Shown one piece after another: positions 1 to 7,001 of a stretch of 44,915 bases of DNA (position 1 is the stretch's first letter; each line of letters opens with the position of its first letter). The translations under genes and the position numbers were made by a program. Under the pieces are notes generated by a model, which did not search any database, was not told the origin of the DNA, and saw only the letters and a list, made by a program, of their open reading frames with translations. This stretch comes from an uncultured Lachnospiraceae bacterium (GTDB lineage: Bacteria > Bacillota > Clostridia > Lachnospirales > Lachnospiraceae). Location: assembly GCA_934394615.1 (NCBI GenBank), contig CAKRRJ010000008.1, positions 1 to 44,915 on the forward strand, written 5' to 3'.

Positions 1-77
1 AAGTGACGGGAGAGCAGCTTTTTGCCGGGGTTCCTACGGACCAAGGTGTCGGGAGTTCGAATCTTCTCACGCACGTA
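1..77 (+). ncRNA. tRNA-like 3' end at window edge (uncertain)
   Basis: Positions 51-67 form a plausible T-arm: a GGGAG stem strand, a TTCGAAT loop and a CTTCT strand with two G-U pairs. A possible acceptor strand CACGCAC follows, and a strong terminator comes directly after. I could not fold a convincing D-arm or anticodon arm in positions 1-50. It may be a degenerate tRNA, the end of another structured RNA, or chance. Confidence 0.22.
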
Positions 78-80
78 CTT

Positions 81-115
81 AAAAAGGGCATTCTCGCAAG
101 AGAGTGCCTTTTTTC
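81..115 (+). terminator. Intrinsic terminator of the upstream unit
   Basis: A stem GGCATTCTC/GAGAGTGCC with one T-G pair and a GCAA tetraloop is flanked by an A-run on the left and TTTTTT on the right. It ends whatever is transcribed from the left edge of the window. Confidence 0.85.
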
Positions 116-133
116 GTTTATTCAAATTCAAAT

Positions 134-187
134 GGCCTAGTCAATTTTTCAAAAAAGGCAGGAATTGGCCTTGTCAATTTCTCAAAA
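134..187. repeat. Two direct repeats upstream of the permease promoter
   Basis: Two 21-bp copies at 134-154 and 167-187 differ at only two positions. Both begin GGCCTWGTCAATTT and end TCAAAA. The 33-bp period is about three helical turns, which would put a bound protein on one face of the DNA. Function unknown; no promoter hexamers are obvious between them. Confidence 0.6.
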
Positions 188-214
188 TCCCCGTTCATCA
201 ATATGAAAGCACAA

Positions 215-233
215 ACATGTCATTATTTACATG
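215..233 (+). promoter_or_regulatory. Shared motif B, copy 1 (permease upstream region)
   Basis: This 19-bp sequence reads ACATGTC-ATTAT-TTACATG, with inverted CATGT/ACATG halves spaced by 8 bp. Closely related copies lie at 4491-4509, 11776-11794 and 13567-13585, all upstream of genes of the same catabolic block. It is a likely binding site of an unidentified regulator. Confidence 0.6.
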
Positions 234-260
234 AATGCCAAAATCTTGTCAAAACTGAAC

Positions 261-276
261 AACTAGTCGACAAGTT
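261..276. promoter_or_regulatory. Palindromic operator A, copy 1
   Basis: AACTAGTCGACAAGTT matches, with one mismatch, the perfect palindrome AACTTGTCGACAAGTT found at 5656-5671 before the dehydratase operon. Its core TTGT-CG-ACAA fits the GT-N-AC pattern of FadR-subfamily GntR operators, and a FadR-type regulator is encoded at 4691-5374. Here it lies 18 bp upstream of the predicted -35 box. Confidence 0.65.
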
Positions 277-294
277 TTTTGGCGATTAGTGACA

Positions 295-323
295 TTGTCA
301 AAAAAATGTCTTGCAAATATAAT
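295..323 (+). promoter_or_regulatory. Sigma-A promoter of the permease operon
   Basis: A -35 box TTGTCA (295-300) and a -10 box TATAAT (318-323) are separated by exactly 17 bp. Transcription would start near 330, leaving a leader of about 150 nt before the permease start. Confidence 0.7.
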
Positions 324-448
324 AAGGTTAATCATTGAGGGCGATGAGAAAAATAATCATCGCCGCTCGGAAGCCGATTTGATTCTGTCTGTGGTACAAG
401 CTGTCTGGCCAGCAGTGATATTGCGGATAAAACGAATCGGGGAGGGCT

Positions 449-505
449 ATGGTTAAATCAAAAAAGGGGGTCAATTCTTCATGGGCATTTTTCTTATTCT
501 TGTGA
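449..505 (+). CDS. Possible 18-codon upstream ORF overlapping the permease start
   Basis: An ATG at 449 follows a GGGGAGGG sequence, although the spacing of about 2-3 nt is short. It encodes MVKSKKGVNSSWAFFLFL and ends in TGA inside the permease gene, in another frame. If translated it could couple or tune permease translation. There is no homology to lean on, and the ribosome binding sequence may simply be a coincidence of a G-rich leader. Confidence 0.25.
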   Translation: MVKSKKGVNSSWAFFLFL

Positions 506-1860
506 GTATTGCAGTCGTAATCCTGCTGGTATTCAAAGGTGTCCCGGTATTCTACTCTGCATTTATTGCATCGTTGGTATGCCTTCTGACCGCAGCACTG
601 TTCACTGGTGCAGGCGCAGATGTTGGAATGGGCAAGTACATTCTGCAGAGTATGTCCGATACAGCCAATACATCTTATGTACAGGGCTTAGGCGGATATT
701 TTACTAATAACTTCTGTATTTTCGTATTAGGCGCGATTTTTGGTAAGCTGTTCGATGCATCCGGAGCAGCAGATGTAATCGCAGAGACCATCGTTGGTAA
801 GTTAGGAACGAAGGCAGTTATCCCGGCTATCGTGCTGGTTGGATGGATTCTGACTTACGGCGGTGTTTCCGTATTCGTTGCATTCTTCGCAATGTATCCG
901 TTAATGCTTTCCCTGTTCAAAGAGGCCGATATTCCGAGAAGATGTCTGCCGATGTTCTACTTTGCAGGTGCCGGTACTTCTTCCGGATGGTTTCCGGGAT
1001 CTCCGCAGGCGCATAACCTGCTGCCTTCCACCGCACTGGGCGTATCCCCGACTGCATGGCTGGTTCCTGGTGTTCTGTTTGGTCTGTTTGAGACTGCGCT
1101 GGTTGTTGCATGGGTTTACTGGTTTACCAATCACTGCAAGAAGAACGGTGAGCATTTCGAACTGACTGAAGCAGATAAAAAGGTTATGGAGCAGAAAGCA
1201 GCGAAAGATACTTCCAAGCGTCCATCCTTTATTATGGCTTTGCTTCCGATGATCGTTCTGATGGTAGTGCTGAATGTTGTAAAACTGGCAGTTCCGCTGT
1301 CTCTGGTTATTGGTATTCTGGCAGCTATTGTACTGTTCTTCAAGAGCTATGACTTGAAGAACTTCTGGGGCATGATGAGTGAAGGCGCTATGGGTGGTGT
1401 ATCCTCCCTGTTCAACACCGCAGCAATTGTAGGTTTCGGTTCTGTTGTTAAAATGGTTCCTGCATACGCAACTCTTTGCGGACTTCTGGTAGGTACTTTC
1501 AGCAACCCGGTTATCGCATCTGCAGTTACCGTAGGAGGCCTTGCTGGTGTTACCGGTTCCGGTACCGGCGGTATTGGTCTTGCAATGCCGGTTATCATTG
1601 AGAACTTCATCGGTGATCTGGCTACCAACCCGAATCATGTAAACCTGGAAGTTCTGTCCCGTTGTACTTCCATTGCAGCCCTGACCCTGGATTCCCTTCC
1701 GCACTGCGGACTGGTCGTTTCTGTTATCAGCTACACCGGAAATACCCATCGGAATTCCTATCTGCAGACTGGTATGGTTAATGTAGTCTGCCCGGTTATC
1801 ACACTGCTTCTGATGCTGGCATTTGTTGCAGTAACAGGATGTGCGTATCTTCCGGTATAA
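481..1860 (+). CDS. GntP/citrate-type organic acid permease
   Basis: This 459-residue integral membrane protein has about 12 hydrophobic segments and a hydrophilic cytoplasmic loop near residues 218-245, typical of the GntP (gluconate:H+ symporter) group. Glycine-rich re-entrant stretches such as GGLAGVTGSGTGGIG (about residues 343-357) and YGGVSVFVAFF are characteristic. Members import gluconate, 3-hydroxybutyrate and other small hydroxy acids with protons. A GGGGG ribosome binding sequence lies 10 nt before the ATG. It is first in a run with enoyl-CoA hydratase, and it shares operator A with the dehydratase operon, so a hydroxy acid is the inferred cargo. The exact substrate is not readable from sequence. 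Confidence 0.8.
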   Translation: MGIFLILVSIAVVILLVFKGVPVFYSAFIASLVCLLTAALFTGAGADVGMGKYILQSMSDTANTSYVQGLGGYFTNNFCIFVLGAIFGKLFDASGAADVIAETIVGKLGTKAVIPAIVLVGWILTYGGVSVFVAFFAMYPLMLSLFKEADIPRRCLPMFYFAGAGTSSGWFPGSPQAHNLLPSTALGVSPTAWLVPGVLFGLFETALVVAWVYWFTNHCKKNGEHFELTEADKKVMEQKAAKDTSKRPSFIMALLPMIVLMVVLNVVKLAVPLSLVIGILAAIVLFFKSYDLKNFWGMMSEGAMGGVSSLFNTAAIVGFGSVVKMVPAYATLCGLLVGTFSNPVIASAVTVGGLAGVTGSGTGGIGLAMPVIIENFIGDLATNPNHVNLEVLSRCTSIAALTLDSLPHCGLVVSVISYTGNTHRNSYLQTGMVNVVCPVITLLLMLAFVAVTGCAYLPV

Positions 1861-1895
1861 TACCAATACATAAAACATAACTGGCCAACACATGG

Positions 1896-1938
1896 AACAC
1901 CCTCTGGACTTACAGCAGATTGTAAGCTGGAGGGTGTT
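1896..1938 (+). terminator. Hairpin between permease and enoyl-CoA hydratase
   Basis: A long stem-loop pairs AACACCCTC with GAGGGTGTT, with an inner CTTACA/TGTAAG helix. No clear T-run follows, so it is more likely an mRNA-processing or partial-termination element setting relative expression than a full terminator. Confidence 0.5.
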
Positions 1939-1977
1939 GTGGGCTTTAGAATAAAATGACGCGAGAGGAGAAGGACT

Positions 1978-2751
1978 ATGGAACGGAAGTATATTTTGCT
2001 GAAGAAAGAGGACGGAATCGCGACTATTACTTTTCACAGACCAGAGGCACTGAATGCGCTCAACAGCGAGGTGCTGGCGGATCTGGATACAGCGGTGGAT
2101 GATGTGATCGCGGATGACAACGTGCGGGTTGTTGTATTTACCGGCGAAGGCAAATCGTTTATCGCAGGTGCGGATATCAAGGAGATGGACGGCTGCGTAG
2201 GACTTGATATCGTAAATTATTCACGGAAGGGTGTCGAGATTTTCCGCAAGATTGAACTTATGACAAAACCAACCATTGCGGCAGTGAATGGTTATGCTTT
2301 TGGCGGCGGATTTGAGTTTGTGCTCTGTACTGATATTCGCTTTGCCTGCAGCAAGGCAAAATTCCGCCTGCCGGAGGTTACTCTTGGCATTGTTCCGGGA
2401 TTCAATGGTACTCAGCGTCTTCCAAAATGTGTTGGCATGAATAAGGCGAAAGAGATTCTGTTTACCGGAAAAATGCTCACCGCGGCAGATGCGCTGGAAC
2501 TTGGAATCCTGAATCATGTTGTGGAACCGGAGCAGCTGATGGATGAGGTTTACGCAATGGCAAAACAGATTGCGGATAATTCCGCATCGGCAATTTCTCT
2601 GGTGAAGGCAGCAGTCAATGCAGGGGCTGAGATGGATCTTGATATTGGCAAGAATATTGAACTGGGGTATATGGCAGCCTGCTTCGGGACACCGGATCAG
2701 ATTGAGGGATTCAGTTCCTTCAAAGAAAAACGCGCGGCGAAATTCCGTTAA
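1978..2751 (+). CDS. Enoyl-CoA hydratase/isomerase (crotonase family)
   Basis: This 257-residue protein has family-typical length and fold markers: the oxyanion-hole segment SFIAGADIKEM (about 60-70) and NGYAFGGGFEF (104-114). The two catalytic glutamates of crotonases are kept as E113 and E133 (in RLPEVTLGIVPG), with the same 20-residue spacing as rat E144/E164. It should add water to a trans-2-enoyl-CoA to give the (S)-3-hydroxyacyl-CoA, or run in reverse. An AGAGGAGAAGG ribosome binding sequence precedes the ATG. It sits behind the permease and a hairpin. In the context of the dehydratase cluster it could act on the same enoyl-CoA intermediate and divert it to beta-oxidation. Confidence 0.85.
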   Translation: MERKYILLKKEDGIATITFHRPEALNALNSEVLADLDTAVDDVIADDNVRVVVFTGEGKSFIAGADIKEMDGCVGLDIVNYSRKGVEIFRKIELMTKPTIAAVNGYAFGGGFEFVLCTDIRFACSKAKFRLPEVTLGIVPGFNGTQRLPKCVGMNKAKEILFTGKMLTAADALELGILNHVVEPEQLMDEVYAMAKQIADNSASAISLVKAAVNAGAEMDLDIGKNIELGYMAACFGTPDQIEGFSSFKEKRAAKFR

Positions 2752-2780
2752 CAGAATCCAGTAGAAAAGAGGACTTTTTT

Positions 2781-3905
2781 ATGATTACACCAGAACAGGC
2801 CCGGACCGAGTACGGTTTTACCGACTGCACCAGCCAGGAAGATGACATGACACTTGGAATTTATCAGGCAGCGCGTGCGCTCTTTCCAAGCCGTTTTATG
2901 CAGATCGTGGAGTATTCCTCCCCGGCTGTGATTGCTGTCATTGCGCTGATCGCGCTGGCTGGCATTCTTACCGCAGGTTTAAGTCCTTTCATGCTTTTTA
3001 TGCCTGCCGCAATGGCATTTGCGTTTTTCCCTTACTATCAGAAAAGCAGCAAAAAGCGGAAAGAAAGCTCTGGCATGTGCCATGTGGAATCGGAGCTCGG
3101 CCGACATTTCCTGATTGCTTATGGAACCTGTTCCGCAAAGCATACCAGTTCACGGAAAAGCCTTATGGGAGAACTTACGGATCATAAACTGCGGATCGTA
3201 TTTTCCAAACATCGCTATCTGGATGATGTCCGGGTCATGAAGGAACTTTATGATCAGATTGGAGAAGGATCCCGTGTATGCCTGCTCATGGCAGATCATG
3301 CAAACGCGAAACAGATCATTGCCGCTCCGGCGAATTTCGCGGATACGGTTATGGGGAAAAAGCAGGCAGCAGGCAAATTGTTTGATACGCCGCATGAGAC
3401 GACAATCCGCACGCTTACAGAAACTGAGCGTCGGATGTATCTTTCCCAGTATCAGGAGAAAGCGGCATACTGGAATAAGCAGTACGGCCGTAAGTATCTG
3501 ACCGTTATGGCTCTCTTTTTTGTGTTTGGCTGCATCACCCTGGCTTTTGCCATGCAGGGCGCGACTCTGCTTTCCTGGGTTCTGGTGCTTACCTGTGGTG
3601 TTGCTTTTTTGGGACAGAAACGAGAGTTCCGTGACCGTATGAAATTTATGCAGGGCCAGAAGCCGCTCACCGCGGTTGATGTAACCGCACGCAGAGAAGA
3701 CAGCTGGAATGAATCGGTTGGAACCGCGAAGCGCAGCGATTCAGCGGTTTCTTTCAAAGACCAGCGTGGGATTACCCTCTGGACTGTTCGTACTTCGGAG
3801 GATTTAAGGGTGTTTCATCAGAATGACAAGGCAATCTTGATTATTTATAATAAAGTGTTGCTCCCGTTTCACAGGGATACAGAACATTTTCGGATTTCGG
3901 AATAA
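2781..3905 (+). CDS. Unknown four-helix membrane protein
   Basis: I do not recognise this 374-residue protein. It has two hydrophobic hairpins, about residues 46-85 and 243-278. A basic soluble stretch separates them (KSSKKRKESS near 90), and the C-terminal tail of about 95 residues is probably cytoplasmic. No signal peptide, lipobox or catalytic motif is visible. Layout with paired helices and soluble tails resembles YcxB-like or bacterial PH-like membrane proteins, but this is only shape. It starts 29 bp after enoyl-CoA hydratase with AAAGAGG upstream and ends at a strong bidirectional terminator, so it is the last gene of the permease operon. Confidence 0.6.
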   Translation: MITPEQARTEYGFTDCTSQEDDMTLGIYQAARALFPSRFMQIVEYSSPAVIAVIALIALAGILTAGLSPFMLFMPAAMAFAFFPYYQKSSKKRKESSGMCHVESELGRHFLIAYGTCSAKHTSSRKSLMGELTDHKLRIVFSKHRYLDDVRVMKELYDQIGEGSRVCLLMADHANAKQIIAAPANFADTVMGKKQAAGKLFDTPHETTIRTLTETERRMYLSQYQEKAAYWNKQYGRKYLTVMALFFVFGCITLAFAMQGATLLSWVLVLTCGVAFLGQKREFRDRMKFMQGQKPLTAVDVTARREDSWNESVGTAKRSDSAVSFKDQRGITLWTVRTSEDLRVFHQNDKAILIIYNKVLLPFHRDTEHFRISE

Positions 3906-3926
3906 GCAGTCTGGAAATCTGAAAAC

Positions 3927-3974
3927 AAAAATGCCTGCAGCCGGATAGTGGCTATGATCCGGTGCAGGCATTTT
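3927..3974. terminator. Bidirectional terminator between convergent units
   Basis: The stem AAAATGCCTGCA/TGCAGGCATTTT continues into CCGGAT/ATCCGG. The A- and T-runs on both sides serve the + strand permease operon and the - strand maoC. Confidence 0.9.
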
Positions 3975-3990
3975 GTTTTACTGGCATATT

Positions 3991-4437
3991 CTATTCTCTT
4001 GCAAACATCATCAGGGTCCATTCACAGTCACAGGGCACCCCGCCATCCTGATTTACAAGCTGGGCTTTCAGCTTCAGGATGCCTTTTCCTGGTTTGCTGC
4101 TGTGGCGGATTTCAATCGGAGTCATTTCCAGATGTACGGTATCTCCAATGCAGAGCGGACATGGGTACGAAATCTTTGCGTCCAGAAAAGCAATGGTTGT
4201 TCCCATATACATTCCGGTCAGATTGGACAGGCCAGTCATAATGACAAATCCAAGCGCGCCATGAGCAATCCGTTTTTTAAATACCGATTTGGTTGTCGCA
4301 AACTGTTCATCCATATGCAGCGGATTAAAATCGCCGGTTAAGCCTGCAAAATTTACGACGTCTGTTTCCGTGATGGTCCGCCCCTGAGAAGTGTAAAGTT
4401 TCCCCAATTCAAAATCTTCCAGATACATTCCTGCCAT
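3991..4437 (-). CDS. MaoC-family (R)-specific enoyl-CoA hydratase
   Basis: This 148-residue single-hotdog protein has the R-hydratase signature GDFNPLHMD, giving the Asp36/His41 catalytic dyad with the five-residue spacing known from PhaJ. The motif AHGALGFVIMTGL follows. Such enzymes hydrate trans-2-enoyl-CoA to (R)-3-hydroxyacyl-CoA, the opposite stereochemistry to the crotonase at 1978. The start was chosen at MAGMYLEDF because GGAGGAACTATT directly precedes it; the longer reading through MFFRN lacks a ribosome binding site. It is transcribed away from the regulator gene, and its upstream region carries motif B and an inverted repeat, so it probably belongs to the same regulon. Confidence 0.85.
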   Translation of the reverse strand: MAGMYLEDFELGKLYTSQGRTITETDVVNFAGLTGDFNPLHMDEQFATTKSVFKKRIAHGALGFVIMTGLSNLTGMYMGTTIAFLDAKISYPCPLCIGDTVHLEMTPIEIRHSSKPGKGILKLKAQLVNQDGGVPCDCEWTLMMFARE

Positions 4438-4477
4438 AATAGTTCCTCCTTCTCCATAATCGTAAAATGAAAAAACG

Positions 4478-4494
4478 ATGTTCCTAAAGAACAT
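4478..4494. repeat. Inverted repeat upstream of maoC
   Basis: ATGTTC-CTAAA-GAACAT is a perfect inverted repeat just upstream of the maoC ribosome binding region. It overlaps the start of motif B copy 2 and may be an operator or a leader hairpin. Confidence 0.4.
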
Positions 4495-4509
4495 GTCTGC
4501 AGTTACACA
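4491..4509 (+). promoter_or_regulatory. Shared motif B, copy 2 (maoC/gntR intergenic)
   Basis: ACATGTC-TGCAG-TTACACA matches the other copies at all positions except the last two. It lies between the divergent maoC and regulator genes. A shortened relative, ACATGTTTACAT, occurs at 4564-4575. Confidence 0.45.
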
Positions 4510-4582
4510 TTATCGTAGCACAGGCAGAATGGAAAGTCTATAGACAAGGATATGATTCAAAAAACATGTTTACATTGACTGC

Positions 4583-4611
4583 TTGTAAAAAAAATGGACC
4601 TACCGTATAAT
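4583..4611 (+). promoter_or_regulatory. Promoter of the gntR-family regulator
   Basis: A -35 box TTGTAA (4583-4588), 17-bp spacer and -10 box TATAAT (4606-4611). The ATGTTTACAT palindrome at 4566-4575 sits just upstream. Confidence 0.6.
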
Positions 4612-4690
4612 GTTATACATAGTATAGAATATGCACAGAGAAGGATCTGAGACAAAAAGAACATAGAGAAAACGGAGTAGGAAGAGTAAT

Positions 4691-5374
4691 ATGATACCGC
4701 AGGAATATGTGAGCAGTGATGAAATTTATGAGGATTTATGCAACAAGATAGAAAAACTGGTCTATCTGCCGGGCGATAAGATCAGCGAGAGTGAGCTTTG
4801 CAAACATTATGGAGTTTCCCGGCATATTGTAAGAAGTGCCATCAGCCGATTAAAGGAGCGTGCGCTGGTGACGGTTTACCCGCAGAGGGGGACCTTTGTC
4901 AGCCTCATTGACATGAAACGGGTAGAACTGATTTTATTTATCCGTGAGGCAGTGGAGCAGGAGGCAATCCGTCTGCTGCAGTTTTCCCCGCAGGAAGTGC
5001 GGGACCGCATGGGCGAAGCCATGGCAAAGTGCCTGGAAAAACAGAAGAAGGCTGTAAAGGAACAGATTGATATGGATATTTTTTATGAGCTGGATAATGA
5101 ATTCCATGGCTGTTTTCTGGAAGCAGTAGGCCGAAAAGATGTGATGGCGATCATCAGTGAAGATTACATCCATTTCCGCCGCTGGAGAAATTTTGATGTG
5201 GGAAAGAGCCGCCGGCAGCCGGAAATCATTCAGGAACACATTGCCATTATGGAGGCGCTGTTAAAGAACGATACCAAAACAGCACATGAGCTTCTGCATG
5301 CGCATCTGAACACCGAGACGAGAAAACAGTATATTCAGGAGCGGGTTTCTCCGGAATATTTTATTTATTCGTGA
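4691..5374 (+). CDS. FadR-subfamily GntR transcriptional regulator
   Basis: The 227-residue protein has an N-terminal winged helix-turn-helix (about 8-72), seen in LPGDKISESELCKHYGVSR and PQRGTFVSLI, followed by an all-helical FCD ligand domain (about 78-215). The FCD metal or ligand residues are visible as DNEFHGCF, EHIAIMEAL and ELLHAHLNTE. FCD regulators sense small carboxylates such as lactate, glycolate, gluconate or acyl-CoAs and usually repress adjacent catabolic operons. It sits between maoC and the dehydratase operon. I infer that it binds the TTGTCGACAA palindrome present before both the permease and the dehydratase genes, with the imported hydroxy acid or its CoA ester as inducer. 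Confidence 0.88.
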   Translation: MIPQEYVSSDEIYEDLCNKIEKLVYLPGDKISESELCKHYGVSRHIVRSAISRLKERALVTVYPQRGTFVSLIDMKRVELILFIREAVEQEAIRLLQFSPQEVRDRMGEAMAKCLEKQKKAVKEQIDMDIFYELDNEFHGCFLEAVGRKDVMAIISEDYIHFRRWRNFDVGKSRRQPEIIQEHIAIMEALLKNDTKTAHELLHAHLNTETRKQYIQERVSPEYFIYS

Positions 5375-5436
5375 GCCTCAGAGTTTGTTAAAAATGGGTC
5401 AACTACTTACTGTCAGTTTTCAGGCAGAGGCACAGA

Positions 5437-5469
5437 GAAGATCGCAGAAAAAGGCGGTCTTCTTTTTTT
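5437..5469 (+). terminator. Terminator of the regulator gene
   Basis: GAAGATCGC/GCGGTCTTC stem with an AGAAAAAG-type loop, followed by seven T residues. Confidence 0.85.
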
Positions 5470-5614
5470 GTGCCTGGCCCGGACAGTGTCCGGAATATGG
5501 AAAAATGGCGTGAAAATGTGGGAAAAAGGAAAACGGGTTTCCGTGAATGTTGTACAAAATGAGAAAATGAAAATCAGTACAATTGCTGAAAGTGAAAAGA
5601 ATAGCGAAAAAAGT
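5470..5614. other. Non-coding leader upstream of the dehydratase promoter
   Basis: No convincing gene is present between the regulator terminator and the dehydratase promoter. Two symmetrical elements stand out: CCGGACAGTGTCCGG at 5479-5493, a palindrome about one central base, and the widely spaced pair TTGTAC (5550-5555)/GTACAA (5577-5582). A 61-codon reading frame here has low-complexity content and no ribosome binding site, and I treat it as chance. Confidence 0.5.
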
Positions 5615-5643
5615 TTGCATTGCACTTGGGAACGTGTTAAGAT
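5615..5643 (+). promoter_or_regulatory. Promoter of the dehydratase operon
   Basis: The -35-like box TTGCAT (5615-5620) and -10-like box TAAGAT (5638-5643) have a 17-bp spacer. The boxes are modest. Operator A lies just downstream of the -10 box, over the expected transcription start, which fits repression by steric block. Confidence 0.5.
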
Positions 5644-5655
5644 ATTAACATGAAA

Positions 5656-5671
5656 AACTTGTCGACAAGTT
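5656..5671. promoter_or_regulatory. Palindromic operator A, copy 2
   Basis: AACTTGTCGACAAGTT is a perfect 16-bp palindrome located 12 bp after the predicted -10 box of the dehydratase operon. A near-identical copy lies at 261-276 before the permease. It fits the FadR-type GntR operator pattern. Confidence 0.72.
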
Positions 5672-5756
5672 GACAGGTTTTAAGAAAGCGGCCGGACAGG
5701 ATGTGGCTGCAGGAAAGACAAGAGAATATTCACGAACATGTAAGGAGGAGTTTACC

Positions 5757-7001
5757 ATGGCAGAAGAAGTAAAACAGGATAAGCCGAAACGTTTACCGCC
5801 GGATCCGAATTCTGCGAAGTACAAACTGGGTCAGATCGCAGCAAAGGCATATACAGACTGTATCGAGGCGAAAGCCCGCGGTGAGATGGTAGGCTGGTGT
5901 TCCAGTAACTTTCCGGTAGAAATTCCGGAGACTCTGGGACTGTATGTATGTTATCCTGAGAACCAGGCAGCCGGCATCGCTGCAAGAGGCGGCGGTGAGC
6001 GTATGTGTGAGATCAGTGAGGGCGATGGTTACTCCAACGATATCTGTGCTTACGCACGTATCAGCCTGGCTTACGCAAAGATCAAAGACGCACCGGAGCA
6101 GAACATGCCGCAGCCGGACTTCCTGCTGTGCTGCAACAACATCTGCAACTGCATGATCAAATGGTATGAGAACCTGGCAAAAGAGTTAAACATCCCGATG
6201 ATCATGATCGATATCCCGTTCAACCCGGATTACGAAGTATCCGATGCAGAGGTTGCTTACATCCGTGACCAGATGTGGGATGCCATCCATCAGTTAGAGA
6301 AAATCACCGGCAAAAAGTGGAGCAATGAGCGTTTCGAGGAAGTCAAAGAGATTTCCGGACGTACCAGCCGCGCATGGCTGGCTGCTACCGCAACCGCAAG
6401 ATACACCCCGTCTCCGTTCAATGGATTTGACCTCTTAAACCATATGGCTGTTATGGTTACCGCCCGCGGCAAACTGGAAGCAGCTGAGGCTATGGAGACT
6501 CTGTTAAAAGAGTATGAAGAGAACCACGAGAAAGGCGTTTCCACCTTCCGTGCGGAAGAGAAATACAGAATCATGTTCGAGGGTATCGCATGCTGGCCGT
6601 GGCTGCGTGTAACCTCTACCGGACTGAAGAGCCGCGGAATCAACATGGTAACCACCATCTACGCAGATGCGTTCGGTTTCATTTACGATGACTTCGATGA
6701 CATGTGCCGCGCATACGCAAAGGTTCCGAATGCAATCAACTTAGAGTACGCAAGAGACAAACGTATCAAGCTCTGCAAAGACAATCATGTAGAGGGCCTT
6801 TTAGTACATACCAACCGTTCCTGCAAACTGTGGAGTGGATTCATGTATGAGATGAGCCGCCAGATCGGTGAGGCATGCGACATTCCGGTAGCAAGCTTCG
6901 ATGGCGACCAGGCAGATCCGCGTAACTTCTCTGAGGCACAGTACGACACCAGAGTACAGGGCCTGATGGAAATCATGGAGCAGAACAAGGAGGGAATCTA
7001 A
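5757..7001 (+). CDS. 2-hydroxyacyl-CoA dehydratase, alpha subunit (HadB/FldB/LcdA-like)
   Basis: This 414-residue protein matches the HgdA/HadB/FldB family in length and in motifs: the WCSSNFPVEIPE segment (47-58), a Cys-rich core around LLCCNNICNCM, and the C-terminal MYEMSRQIGEACDIP...SFDGDQADPR. With the beta subunit it binds a [4Fe-4S] cluster and eliminates water from (R)-2-hydroxyacyl-CoA through a ketyl radical, after one-electron injection by the activator. The start at MAEEVK was chosen because TAAGGAGG lies just upstream; an in-frame ATG-type start 87 nt earlier has no such site. The stop codon abuts the beta start. Size is nearer the lactoyl, isocaproyl and phenyllactyl enzymes than the longer 2-hydroxyglutaryl one. 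Confidence 0.92.
   Translation: MAEEVKQDKPKRLPPDPNSAKYKLGQIAAKAYTDCIEAKARGEMVGWCSSNFPVEIPETLGLYVCYPENQAAGIAARGGGERMCEISEGDGYSNDICAYARISLAYAKIKDAPEQNMPQPDFLLCCNNICNCMIKWYENLAKELNIPMIMIDIPFNPDYEVSDAEVAYIRDQMWDAIHQLEKITGKKWSNERFEEVKEISGRTSRAWLAATATARYTPSPFNGFDLLNHMAVMVTARGKLEAAEAMETLLKEYEENHEKGVSTFRAEEKYRIMFEGIACWPWLRVTSTGLKSRGINMVTTIYADAFGFIYDDFDDMCRAYAKVPNAINLEYARDKRIKLCKDNHVEGLLVHTNRSCKLWSGFMYEMSRQIGEACDIPVASFDGDQADPRNFSEAQYDTRVQGLMEIMEQNKEGI

Noticed and set aside
901..2037. A 378-codon open frame on the - strand over the permease gene
   Set aside because: It is antisense to a clear membrane transporter, its translation is Cys/Gln/Asn-rich with no family motif, and there is no ribosome binding site.
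5468..5653. A 61-codon frame between the regulator and dehydratase genes
   Set aside because: It starts inside the terminator, lacks a ribosome binding site and overlaps the promoter. It is best explained as chance.
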